Positions 16,900 to 25,397 of a DNA stretch of 64,000 bases are shown here, piece after piece; within the stretch, counting starts at the first letter, position 1, and every line of letters starts with the position of its first letter. The stretch is from positions 124,001-188,000 of the forward strand of contig JADJMD010000015.1 in assembly GCA_016709765.1 (NCBI GenBank). Reading direction: 5' to 3'. The translations under genes were made by a program, and so were the position numbers. The DNA is from Ignavibacteriales bacterium. GTDB taxonomy: Bacteria > Bacteroidota > Ignavibacteria > Ignavibacteriales > Ignavibacteriaceae. The notes below the pieces were generated by a model, which saw only the letters and a list, made by a program, of their open reading frames with translations, searched no databases and had not been told where the DNA came from.

Positions 16900-18555
16900 A
16901 TGATGTTAAAAAAAATATTTCTGTTTTTGGCTCTAAACTATTTAGCCTTTGCACAGGTGGTTTACGAGCCATTGCACAGAGATGTTTATTCGTTTCTTGC
17001 AAGACTAAGTCAAAAATCCATAATTGTGTTTGATGATCAAATTAGACCCGTAAGCAGAAAATATATTGCAGAAAAACTTTTAGAAGTTTCTGAAAAATCC
17101 ACCAAACTTACAGATTTAGAAATGGATGAACTAGAATTTTATCGTAAAGATTTTTTTTTCGAGTTTGATATCATAAACAACAACAAAATTGATTCAAGAC
17201 AGCTAACTATTGCCGGGTACGATCCTGGTGAAAGATTAAGACTTTTTAGTTTTAGCGATAAACTTTTCAGGATTAATTTAAGTCCAATTTTAGGAATGAA
17301 AATCGGCTCACGTGATAATGAAAAATTAACTCACGTTTGGAACGGTGTTTACACTTATGGATATATTGACAAATATCTCGGTTTTAGTTTTGATTTTAGA
17401 GATAACACTGAATCAGGAAAAACATTAGATAAGTATAAAACATTTACACCGGTTACAGGAGTTGAAGGTCGGACTAACAGTAATATTCTTAACTATTCTG
17501 AAAACAAAACTGAGTACAGCGAAATAAATGCAGTACTTGCCACAGATTGGAACTGGGGTTCCTTTTCAGTTGGAAAAGGTTTTAATGAATGGGGTTATGG
17601 TGAAAGCGGATTACTAATTCTTTCTCAAAAGCCACCTTCTTATGGATTTATTAAACTAGATATCAAACCAGCCGATTGGCTTAGATTTAACTATATGCAT
17701 GGTTGGCTTTCCTCAGATGTACCTGATTCTAATACATTTTTCTACAACACCGCTGGAACAATTAGTTTTTCATTTAAAGATAAATTTATTGCGGAGCATT
17801 CCATAATTGTAACACCTACTTCAGGATTAGATTTATCCGTGGGGGAATCGATTATTTATGATGATAAACTAGAATTTTTATACTTGATACCAATCATGTT
17901 CTTTCGTTTAGCAGATCATCAGCTTAGCAACCAAACAAATGCCGCTGGTGGAAATGCACAGTTCTTTTTTGCAGCCAGCTCTAAAGGCCATATAAAAAAC
18001 ACTCATTTATATGGAACATTGTTCATAGATGAGCTTACATTAAGTGGTTTATTCGATTCGTACAAACAAAGAAATCAACTTGGCTTTACACTTGGCGGTT
18101 CGGTTACGGATTTACCAATTGAAAATCTTACAACAACTATTGAATACACAAAAATTTATCCATTTGTTTATCATCACTATATTCAAACAAAAGATTATAG
18201 AAGTGATAATTATATTCTCGGTCACTGGATGGGGCATAATGCAGATCAGATATATGCATCATTAAATTACCGAGTAATGCGAGGATTACAAGCTAAAGTT
18301 TGGGGACAATACATTCGTAAAGGTGAAGATGGTAATGTACAACAGCAATATAATATTCAACCACAGCCACCATTTTTATTTGGATTAAGAAAAAATTATT
18401 CTTATCTGGGTGCTGAAGTAAAATATGAATATACTCACGAGTTGTTTGCCAAGTTAAGTTTTCAAACTACTAATTCTTCAATACAACAAGATGATTTAAC
18501 TTTTGTTGATACAAGATTAAATGAATTTTATTTTTCTATTTATTATGGATTATAA
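16900..18555 (+). CDS. Wzi-like capsule/exopolysaccharide-associated outer-membrane protein
   Basis: A 551-residue exported protein with a signal peptide (MMLKKIFLFLALNYLAFAQ). A helical N-terminal region (YSFLARLSQKSIIV to about residue 90) resembles proteins that carry a capsule-assembly Wzi domain. The rest has alternating strands rich in aromatic residues (FSFDFRDNTESG, SVGKGFNEWGYGESG, WGQYIRKGEDG) and ends in a beta-barrel-like FYFSIYYGL. The position inside the sugar-nucleotide cluster supports a role in holding or assembling surface polysaccharide. The assignment to Wzi is by overall pattern, not by residue-level signature; a generic outer-membrane barrel is the alternative. Confidence 0.6.
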   Translation: MMLKKIFLFLALNYLAFAQVVYEPLHRDVYSFLARLSQKSIIVFDDQIRPVSRKYIAEKLLEVSEKSTKLTDLEMDELEFYRKDFFFEFDIINNNKIDSRQLTIAGYDPGERLRLFSFSDKLFRINLSPILGMKIGSRDNEKLTHVWNGVYTYGYIDKYLGFSFDFRDNTESGKTLDKYKTFTPVTGVEGRTNSNILNYSENKTEYSEINAVLATDWNWGSFSVGKGFNEWGYGESGLLILSQKPPSYGFIKLDIKPADWLRFNYMHGWLSSDVPDSNTFFYNTAGTISFSFKDKFIAEHSIIVTPTSGLDLSVGESIIYDDKLEFLYLIPIMFFRLADHQLSNQTNAAGGNAQFFFAASSKGHIKNTHLYGTLFIDELTLSGLFDSYKQRNQLGFTLGGSVTDLPIENLTTTIEYTKIYPFVYHHYIQTKDYRSDNYILGHWMGHNADQIYASLNYRVMRGLQAKVWGQYIRKGEDGNVQQQYNIQPQPPFLFGLRKNYSYLGAEVKYEYTHELFAKLSFQTTNSSIQQDDLTFVDTRLNEFYFSIYYGL

Positions 18556-18561
18556 TTTTTA

Positions 18562-19530
18562 ATGAATGATTTAAAAACTAAAAGAATATATCTCGCCGGT
18601 CATACTGGTATGGTTGGCTCTGCAATTTTAAGAGAACTTCAAAAAGAAGGATATAAAAATATTATCCATCAAGAACTTGCAGAACTTGATTTAAGAAATC
18701 AATCAGCAGTACAAAAATTCTTTTCTGATACAAGACCTGAGCTTGTAATTATAGCTGCTGCAAAAGTTGGAGGAATTCTTGCTAACAATACTTACCGCGC
18801 GGAATTTCTTTATGATAATTTAATGATTGAGGCAAATCTCATCCATACCGCATATTTGAATAAAGTTGAAAAAGTTGTTTTTCTTGGAAGCTCTTGCATT
18901 TACCCTAAACTTGCACCACAACCACTGAAAGAAGAATACCTGTTAACAGATGTTCTAGAGTTTACAAATGAACCCTATGCAATTGCCAAGATAGCCGGAA
19001 TTAAAATGTGTGAAAGTTATTACAGACAATACGGCTGTAATTATATTTCTGCAATGCCGACTAATCTATATGGACCGAATGATAATTTTAATCTAGAAAC
19101 ATCGCATGTGCTTCCGGCATTGATTAGAAAATTTCACGAAGCAAAAGTTGAAGAAAAAGATTCTGTTACTATTTGGGGAACAGGAAAACCATTTCGTGAA
19201 TTTATGTATGTCGAAGACCTTGCAAACGCAATCGTTTTTATGATGGAAAGCATTGAGGCTAAGGATTTGTATGAAAATGGAATTACACATTTAAATGTTG
19301 GATCAGGAAAAGATATAACAATTTCGGATTTAGCAAAAATGATTTCTGATATTGTTGAATATGAAGGTAAGATTGAATATGATTCCACTAAACCGGATGG
19401 AACCCCGCGGAAGCTAATGGATGTTAAAAGGCTAAATTCACTTGGCTGGAAATATAAAACCGAGCTAAAAGATGGGATCATAAAATCTTATGAATTCTTT
19501 AAGCAAAAATATTTTGAGGAAACAAAATGA
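18562..19530 (+). CDS. fcl: GDP-L-fucose synthase
   Basis: A 322-residue short-chain dehydrogenase/epimerase that converts GDP-4-keto-6-deoxymannose to GDP-L-fucose with NADPH. Motifs are YLAGHTGMVGSAI (Rossmann loop), AAAKVGGI, LGSSCIYPKLAPQP, the catalytic Tyr-x3-Lys in EPYAIAKIAG, and PTNLYGPNDNF, all standard for Fcl/WcaG. It lies six bases after the Wzi-like gene and overlaps gmd by four bases (ATGA), so the two successive pathway steps are translationally coupled, though in reverse pathway order. Confidence 0.95.
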   Translation: MNDLKTKRIYLAGHTGMVGSAILRELQKEGYKNIIHQELAELDLRNQSAVQKFFSDTRPELVIIAAAKVGGILANNTYRAEFLYDNLMIEANLIHTAYLNKVEKVVFLGSSCIYPKLAPQPLKEEYLLTDVLEFTNEPYAIAKIAGIKMCESYYRQYGCNYISAMPTNLYGPNDNFNLETSHVLPALIRKFHEAKVEEKDSVTIWGTGKPFREFMYVEDLANAIVFMMESIEAKDLYENGITHLNVGSGKDITISDLAKMISDIVEYEGKIEYDSTKPDGTPRKLMDVKRLNSLGWKYKTELKDGIIKSYEFFKQKYFEETK

Positions 19531-20654
19531 AACGTGCACTTATTACAGGTATAACCGGACAAGACGGCAGCTACTTAACCGAAATACTTCTTGAAAAAGG
19601 CTATGAAGTTCATGGAATAATAAGAAGAAGCAGCTCCTTTAACACGGGAAGAATTGACCATCTCTATGAAAATAAAGAAATATTGAATAAAAAATTATTT
19701 CTTCATTATGGTGATCTTGTAGATACAAGCAACCTAAATCGTCTATTGGAAAAAATTCAACCTGATGAGATTTATAATCTTGCTGCACAAAGTCACGTAA
19801 AAGTGTCGTTTGAGGTTCCTGATTATACTGCACAGGTTGATGCTCTTGGAACGTTAAGATTTTTAGATGCAATCAGAGAAGTTGGATTAAGAAAAGTTAA
19901 ATTTTATCAGGCGTCAACATCAGAACTTTTTGGTAAGGTACAAGAAGTTCCGCAAAATGAAAAAACACCCTTCTATCCACGCTCACCATATGGTGTCGCA
20001 AAACTTTATGGGTTTTGGATAATTGTAAACTATCGCGAAGCTTATGATCTTTTTGCATGTAATGGAATTTTATTTAACCACGAATCACCAAAACGCGGCG
20101 AAACATTTGTAACAAGAAAAATAACGCGAGCAGCAAGCCGTATTGCAGCAGGGTTACAATCTAATCTTTCACTTGGAAATCTTGAAGCTAAGCGTGATTG
20201 GGGTTACGCACCGGAATATTGCGAAGGGATGTGGAGAATACTTCAATACAAAAAAGCAGAAGATTTTGTTTTAGCAACTGGCCAAACAAATACTGTAAAA
20301 GAATTTGTTGAATTATCCTTCAAACATCTTGGTGTTGATCTTGAATGGAAAGGTAAAGGCATAAATGAAAAAGGAGTTGTCAGTAAGATAGATTTTGAAA
20401 AAGCTAAATCACTAATAAACCATAATAAGAATTCTGAATTGTATAAATTTGATTTTGCAACTAATCTTAAAAAGGGTAATATAGTAGTAACAGTCGATCC
20501 AAATTACTATCGCCCAACAGAAGTTGAGTTACTAATTGGTGATCCAGCAAAGGCAAAAAAACTTCTTGGCTGGAAAGCTAAAACAAAGTTTGAAGATCTT
20601 GTTAAGATTATGATTAAATCTGATATGGATAAAGTTTTAAGAAGAGGATATTAA
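19527..20654 (+). CDS. gmd: GDP-mannose 4,6-dehydratase
   Basis: A 375-residue NADP-dependent dehydratase producing GDP-4-keto-6-deoxymannose, the substrate of the adjacent Fcl. The signature begins ALITGITGQDGSYLTEILLEKGYEVHG in the protein's first 30 residues. Later come the RRSSSFNTGRIDH loop, YNLAAQSHV, ASTSELFGKVQEVPQNE, the YGVAKLYG catalytic region and FNHESPKRGETFVTRKI. The family length is 345-375. Its start codon overlaps the fcl stop. It is the last gene of the surface-sugar cluster; a 53-bp gap precedes pepT. Confidence 0.95.
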   Translation: MKRALITGITGQDGSYLTEILLEKGYEVHGIIRRSSSFNTGRIDHLYENKEILNKKLFLHYGDLVDTSNLNRLLEKIQPDEIYNLAAQSHVKVSFEVPDYTAQVDALGTLRFLDAIREVGLRKVKFYQASTSELFGKVQEVPQNEKTPFYPRSPYGVAKLYGFWIIVNYREAYDLFACNGILFNHESPKRGETFVTRKITRAASRIAAGLQSNLSLGNLEAKRDWGYAPEYCEGMWRILQYKKAEDFVLATGQTNTVKEFVELSFKHLGVDLEWKGKGINEKGVVSKIDFEKAKSLINHNKNSELYKFDFATNLKKGNIVVTVDPNYYRPTEVELLIGDPAKAKKLLGWKAKTKFEDLVKIMIKSDMDKVLRRGY

Positions 20655-20707
20655 ATATAGTTGTAAATAGATTTTAAATATTTCTTTAATAAAAGTTAGA
20701 GGTTATT

Positions 20708-21955
20708 ATGTTCGATCCCAAATATCAATTTACTTGTGTTGATAGATTTTTAAAGTACGTTAAATACGACACTCAATCAGATGAAGAATCAACTTCATTT
20801 CCAAGTTCAGAAAAACAAAAAGTTCTTTCAAAAGATCTTGCAGAAGAGTTAAAATCAATAGGATTAAAAGATGCTCACATGGATGATTGGGGATATGTAA
20901 TGGCGACGCTTCCGTCAAACACTACAAAAAAGGTTGATCCCATTGCCTTTATTGCACACGTTGATACATCTCCTGCGGTAAGTGGAAAAGATGTTAAACC
21001 AATGATTAGAAAAAATTATCAAGGCGGAGATATAAAACTTGAAACCGGCGGCTGGGTAATTTCTGTGGGCGATAATCCGGATTTAAAGAATATGATCGGA
21101 TTTGATATCATAACTACCGATGGTTCTACTTTACTTGGTGCGGATAATAAAGCCGGTGTTGCAGAAATAGTAGATGCAGTTAATTACTTTTTAACTCATC
21201 CAGAAGTTAAACATGGAGATATTAAAGTTTGTTTTACGCCTGATGAAGAAGTTGGAAGAGGAACGGAAAAAATTGATTTGAAAAAACTCGGGGCAAAGTA
21301 TGCTTACACTATTGATGGCTCAAGCAGAGGGGAACTTGAAACAGAAACATTTTCAGCAGACGCTGTTGTAATAAAATTCTTTGGTAAAAACATTCACCCC
21401 GGTTATGCAAAAAACATAATGATAAATTCTGTTAAAATCGCTTCGCATTTTATTGAGAGTTTACCTAATGATGGATTATCGCCAGAAACGACTGATGGAC
21501 GTGAAGGTTATGTTCATTGTGGTTCGTTTAATGGAAACGAAGAATTAACAATTCTAAAATTTATAATTCGTGATTTCATAACTGCCAAATTGAAAGACTA
21601 TGAAGAAATATTAAAAAAATTAGCAGAAGAAACTGTTGCAAAATTTCCCGGTTCAAAAATGGAATTTCAAGTAATTGAACAGTACAGAAATATGAAAGAA
21701 GTTTTGGATAAACACCCACACGTAAATCAGTATGCAATGGAAGCGATGGAAAGATTAGGAATAAAACCGATCATGCATCCAATTCGTGGGGGAACGGACG
21801 GTTCACGTTTATCTTTTATGGGATTGCCAACTCCAAATATTTTTGCCGGCGAGCATAGTTTTCATTCACAACTTGAATGGGTTGCTATTCAAGATATGGA
21901 AATGGCTGTTAAGACAATTATTGAAGTTGCCAAAGTCTGGGAAGAGAAAGCATAG
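20708..21955 (+). CDS. pepT: Peptidase T (tripeptide aminopeptidase)
   Basis: A 415-residue M20B zinc peptidase removing N-terminal residues from tripeptides in the cytoplasm. It shows the first metal ligand region FIAHVDTSP, DGSTLLGADNKAGVAEI with bridging Asp and catalytic acid, CFTPDEEVGRG, the dimerisation insert, and the distal PIRGGTDGSRLSFMGLPTPN plus FAGEHSFHS. An RBS-like AGAGG stands before the ATG. Transcription probably ends at the strong hairpin at 21973-22016. Confidence 0.95.
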   Translation: MFDPKYQFTCVDRFLKYVKYDTQSDEESTSFPSSEKQKVLSKDLAEELKSIGLKDAHMDDWGYVMATLPSNTTKKVDPIAFIAHVDTSPAVSGKDVKPMIRKNYQGGDIKLETGGWVISVGDNPDLKNMIGFDIITTDGSTLLGADNKAGVAEIVDAVNYFLTHPEVKHGDIKVCFTPDEEVGRGTEKIDLKKLGAKYAYTIDGSSRGELETETFSADAVVIKFFGKNIHPGYAKNIMINSVKIASHFIESLPNDGLSPETTDGREGYVHCGSFNGNEELTILKFIIRDFITAKLKDYEEILKKLAEETVAKFPGSKMEFQVIEQYRNMKEVLDKHPHVNQYAMEAMERLGIKPIMHPIRGGTDGSRLSFMGLPTPNIFAGEHSFHSQLEWVAIQDMEMAVKTIIEVAKVWEEKA

Positions 21956-21972
21956 CTAAAATATTTGTATTG

Positions 21973-22016
21973 AACACAGATTAAACTGATTAAATTCAAT
22001 CAGTTTAATCTGTGTT
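21973..22016 (+). terminator. Strong rho-independent terminator-like hairpin after pepT
   Basis: A perfect 19-bp stem (21973-21991 with 21998-22016) with a six-base loop AAATTC is followed directly by a run of T. The arm begins AACACAGATTAAACTGATT. The stem is long and AT-rich, unusual for a simple terminator, and the CACAGATTAA-type sequence looks like a member of a dispersed palindromic family. It separates pepT from the U32 peptidase gene. Confidence 0.85.
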
Positions 22017-22038
22017 TTTTTATTAAGTAAATTTTTAT

Positions 22039-23286
22039 ATGAATAACATTTTACACAAACCAGAACTAATGGCTCCTGCAGGGGATTGGACAATGCTGCG
22101 TGCTGCCGTTAGCAATGGAGCTGATGCAGTTTATTTTGGGTTAGATAAACTGAACATGCGAGCAAAAGCCGCAAACTTTACCGTTGAAGAATTGCCTAGT
22201 ATTATTTCATTCTGTGCAGAATACAACGTAAAAACTTATCTTACAATTAATACAATTGTTTTTGAAGAAGAGTTATCTGATCTTGAAGAAATAATTATTG
22301 CAGCTAAAAAAAATGATGTTGATAGAATTATTTGCTCCGATCTTGCAGTAGCAGATTTATGTTATAAACATCAGATCCCTTTTTGTATTTCCACACAAAG
22401 TTCTATTTCAAATTCACTTGCCGCAGATGTTTACAAAAGAATGGGTGCCGTTAGAATTGTGCTTGCGCGAGAATGTTCTATCGATGAAATAAAAAAAATC
22501 AGAGCAAAAACTGATTTAGAAATTGAAGCTTTCATTCACGGTGCAATGTGTATCGCTGTTAGTGGAAGATGTTTTATGAGCCATCATTTGTTTGGTAAAA
22601 GTGCAAATCGAGGTGAATGTGTGCAACCATGCAGAAGAGAATACGAGGTTTATGATCCTTCGATCAATAAGTCATTAATCGTTGGGGAAGATTATATTAT
22701 GTCTCCCAAAGATCTTTGTACAATTGAATTTATTGATCAGCTAATTGAAGCTGGAATTGATTCATTTAAAATTGAAGGAAGAAAGCGTGCACCGGAATAT
22801 GTTGCAAAAGTTGTTTCAGTTTATCGACAGGCAATTGATCTTTACTTTGCACAAAGGGATGGAAAGCAAGAAAATCTTTTAACCGAGGATAAGAAAAAAG
22901 AATTATTAGAAGAACTTGAAAAAGTATACAACCGTGGATTTTCATCAGGTTTTTATTTTGATACTCCATCTTCTGAAGAATACGCAGGTGTTCACGGCAG
23001 CAGAGCGACTACACGAAAAGTTTACGTTGGAAAAGTCTTAAATTACTTTAAAGATATTGAAATAGCCCACATCATTTTGGAAACCGGCGAGTTAAATTCC
23101 AGCGATAACATTTTAATTATCGGTGAAACAACAGGTGTTATCGAAATTAAAATTGAAATGATGAATGTAAATGACAAAATGAGTGCAACAGCAAAAAAGG
23201 GAGACGAAATTACATTAAAAATTCTCACACTTGTTAGAAGAAATGATAAAGTTTATTTGATTAAATCGATTGATATATCAAATTGA
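22039..23286 (+). CDS. U32 family peptidase-like protein
   Basis: A 415-residue protein of the PrtC/YegQ/RlhA-type U32 family. The N-terminus PELMAPAGDWTMLRAAVSNGADAVYFG is the classic start. The family signature EAFIHGAMCIAVSGRCFMSHH lies at ~167-187, followed by the Cys-bearing GECVQPCRREYEV and SPKDLCTIEFIDQLIEAGIDSFKIEGR. Four cysteines in this region (Cys172, 179, 195, 199 approximately) match those proposed to bind an Fe-S cluster in RNA-modifying members. Characterised relatives act in tRNA or 23S rRNA hydroxylation (TrhP, RlhA), so RNA hydroxylation is more likely than proteolysis. Which substrate applies here is not resolved. Confidence 0.88.
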   Translation: MNNILHKPELMAPAGDWTMLRAAVSNGADAVYFGLDKLNMRAKAANFTVEELPSIISFCAEYNVKTYLTINTIVFEEELSDLEEIIIAAKKNDVDRIICSDLAVADLCYKHQIPFCISTQSSISNSLAADVYKRMGAVRIVLARECSIDEIKKIRAKTDLEIEAFIHGAMCIAVSGRCFMSHHLFGKSANRGECVQPCRREYEVYDPSINKSLIVGEDYIMSPKDLCTIEFIDQLIEAGIDSFKIEGRKRAPEYVAKVVSVYRQAIDLYFAQRDGKQENLLTEDKKKELLEELEKVYNRGFSSGFYFDTPSSEEYAGVHGSRATTRKVYVGKVLNYFKDIEIAHIILETGELNSSDNILIIGETTGVIEIKIEMMNVNDKMSATAKKGDEITLKILTLVRRNDKVYLIKSIDISN

Positions 23287-23348
23287 ACTTTTGAATTCAA
23301 ATCTAAGTTTTATTGGATACTTACAAACTTTCAATTTTATAATCTTTT

Positions 23349-24299
23349 ATGAGCCCATTTGAAATAATATTGTATTTAATTGGAGGATTGATTTTGCTTT
23401 TTATTGGAGCAGAAGGATTGATCCGAGGTAGTTCTAATCTTGCAATTAAGATTGGAATTACTCCACTTGTTGTTGGACTAACTATTGTTGCTTTAGGAAC
23501 CAGCGCACCCGAACTTGTCGTAAGTTTAAAAGCAGCATTAATGGGCAATAGTTCTATCTCACTAGGTAATGTTGTAGGTTCTAACATTGCGAATATCACT
23601 TTGATTCTTGGAGTAGCGGCCTTGGTGAGACCTATTAAAATTAATGCAGTCATTATAAAAAGAGAAATTCCAATTCTCCTGTTTATTAGCATTTTGTTTT
23701 TATTGTTTTTGTGGGATGGGCAGCTAGGCTTTATTGATGGATTAATTTTTATAGTTGGATTGATTTTATATTCTGCTACGAATGTTGTCTTATCTCGCAA
23801 AGAAAAAAATATACTTGTAAAAAAAGAATTTGAAAAGGGGTTAGCCAGTAAACTGGGAATTCCAATCTCACTAACGCTAATGATTGGTGGATTAGCTCTT
23901 TTAATTCTTGGCGCAAATCTATTTGTACAAAGTGCGGTAGCAATTGCGAAGCTGTTTAATGTTAGTGATGCCATTATTGGGCTCACTATTGTTGCAGTCG
24001 GTACAAGTCTTCCGGAATTGGCAACTTCAATCGTAGCATCGTACAAGAATCAATCTGATCTTATACTTGGTAATGTTATAGGTTCTAATATTATGAACAT
24101 ACTTGGAATTTTGGGAATCACAGCATTAATAATTCCAATAAGTTCAGTAGGAATTACTAATGTGGATTTGGGAGTGATGTTATTTACAGCAATTATTTTA
24201 TTGCCATTAGTAAAAAGAGGATTTATAATTAACAGAGTGGAAGGTGCTTTTTTATTGTTTGGCTATGCATCGTATATGTATTATTTGCTGCCAAAGTAA
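23349..24299 (+). CDS. Calcium/sodium antiporter, CaCA family (YrbG-like)
   Basis: A 316-residue inner-membrane cation exchanger with about ten helices in two inverted halves. Each half carries the alpha-repeat: GTSAPELVVSLKAAL with GSNIANITLILG in the first, and GTSLPELATSIVASY with GSNIMNILGILG in the second. The acidic residue in each alpha-repeat is conserved for Ca2+/Na+ coordination. The length is standard for the prokaryotic YrbG/NCX_Mj type. It converges on the broken lspA with an eight-base gap. Confidence 0.92.
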   Translation: MSPFEIILYLIGGLILLFIGAEGLIRGSSNLAIKIGITPLVVGLTIVALGTSAPELVVSLKAALMGNSSISLGNVVGSNIANITLILGVAALVRPIKINAVIIKREIPILLFISILFLLFLWDGQLGFIDGLIFIVGLILYSATNVVLSRKEKNILVKKEFEKGLASKLGIPISLTLMIGGLALLILGANLFVQSAVAIAKLFNVSDAIIGLTIVAVGTSLPELATSIVASYKNQSDLILGNVIGSNIMNILGILGITALIIPISSVGITNVDLGVMLFTAIILLPLVKRGFIINRVEGAFLLFGYASYMYYLLPK

Positions 24300-24307
24300 A
24301 ACAGAAA

Positions 24308-24816
24308 TCAATTTGTAACATTTATTTTTTCTCTCTTAAACATTGCCATCAAAAGAAAGATAAAACCAAACGTAACATAGAAATCCGCAATATTAAAAAT
24401 CCCGCTTTCTATTAAAGGTAATCTTAACCTGATAAAATCAATTACAGTTCCGTTGTTAAAAATTCTATCAATTAAATTTCCAACACCGCCACTAATTATA
24501 AATATTAAACCAAATTGTTTTAAAAAATATTGTTCTTTATGTCTAATCACATAAATAAAAATTCAGACTAAAAATAAAGACACAACTAAAATGAAAATTG
24601 TAAATTTTAAAGACTGTGACAAATCGCTACCAAGACTTAACATTCCGCCATCATTTTCGGCATATTGAAGATTGATAATGCCTGCAATTTCCGTATTGGC
24701 TTTATTCCTTAATTCTGTGTGTGCAATTTTTTTTGTTGCTTGATCACATCCAACCAAAACAAAATTAATGCAAAAATTAAAAGTAATCGTGAAAAATATT
24801 TACTAATAAATTTCAT
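24308..24816 (-). pseudogene. lspA: Disrupted lipoprotein signal peptidase II (one frameshift plus one in-frame TGA)
   Basis: The gene begins at an ATG (24814-24816) encoding MKFISKYFSRLLLIFALILF. The frame is then lost at a T homopolymer on the coding strand (the AAAA run at 24756-24759). Inserting one T restores FLVGCDQATKKIAHTEL. In that restored frame a TGA (24563-24565) interrupts the third membrane segment between SLFLV and IFIYVIRHKEQ. The rest is intact, including both catalytic Asp motifs, GGVGNLIDR and FNIADFYV. Two separate lesions argue against a single sequencing slip, though assembly error remains possible. TGA is a normal stop elsewhere in the window (xth), so recoding is unlikely. 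It sits 12 bases after ppa and may share its transcript. Confidence 0.85.
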
Positions 24817-24828
24817 ATACAAATGATA

Positions 24829-25383
24829 TTAGCCTAACAAGCTGTCTTTATTCTTTTGATAAAGTTCAACCGCTTCAGTAACAATTTTATAAGCATCTTC
24901 CCTGCCAAGAAACTGCTCAACAATAACTTGTTTGTGCTCTAACTTTTTGTAATCTTCAAAAAATCTCCTTAATTCCACAATGGTATGCGGTGGAAGTTCT
25001 GAAATATCATTGATATAATTTACAGCCATATCATTGTTTGCAACTGCCACTATTTTATCATCCTGCTCATCGTCATCAATCATATGCATAACACCAATTA
25101 CTTTTGCTTCAATTAAGCAAAGTGGATCAACATCAATTGAACAAATAATAAGTATATCAAGCGGATCTTTATCATCACAATAAGTTTGAGGAATAAATCC
25201 ATAATTTGCCGGATAGTGGACAGATGAATAAAGTACACGATCTAATCTTAATAATCCGCTTTCTTTATCAAGCTCATACTTTCCTTTAGATCCTTTTGGA
25301 ATTTCTATAATTCCATTTACTGTGTTGGGTATATCTTTACCAGGACTAACATTGTGCCACGGATGAAATGGTTTTGAATACAT
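24829..25383 (-). CDS. ppa: Inorganic pyrophosphatase (family I)
   Basis: A 184-residue soluble pyrophosphatase driving biosynthetic reactions by hydrolysing PPi. Visible landmarks are HPWHNVSPG, IPKGSKGKYELDKESGLL, the YPANYGFIPQT stretch, the metal-site signature DDKDPLDILI, and the later DDDEQDDKIVAV and HYKxLE-equivalent DYKKLEHKQV. Length fits family I. It is followed by the broken lspA after 12 bases and preceded by the Na+/H+ antiporter gene, 14 bases away, all on the minus strand. Confidence 0.95.
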   Translation of the reverse strand: MYSKPFHPWHNVSPGKDIPNTVNGIIEIPKGSKGKYELDKESGLLRLDRVLYSSVHYPANYGFIPQTYCDDKDPLDILIICSIDVDPLCLIEAKVIGVMHMIDDDEQDDKIVAVANNDMAVNYINDISELPPHTIVELRRFFEDYKKLEHKQVIVEQFLGREDAYKIVTEAVELYQKNKDSLLG

Positions 25384-25397
25384 TTGTTATTTCTGTT

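Noticed and set aside
23321..24046. Long minus-strand ORF (241 codons) over the Ca/Na antiporter gene
   Set aside because: It is the antisense shadow of a clear CaCA exchanger with both alpha-repeats; its low-complexity Ile/Asn/Pro-rich translation has no family features.
24563..24565. TGA in lspA as a selenocysteine or recoded codon
   Set aside because: No SECIS-like hairpin is apparent, a frameshift also disrupts the gene, and TGA terminates xth normally.
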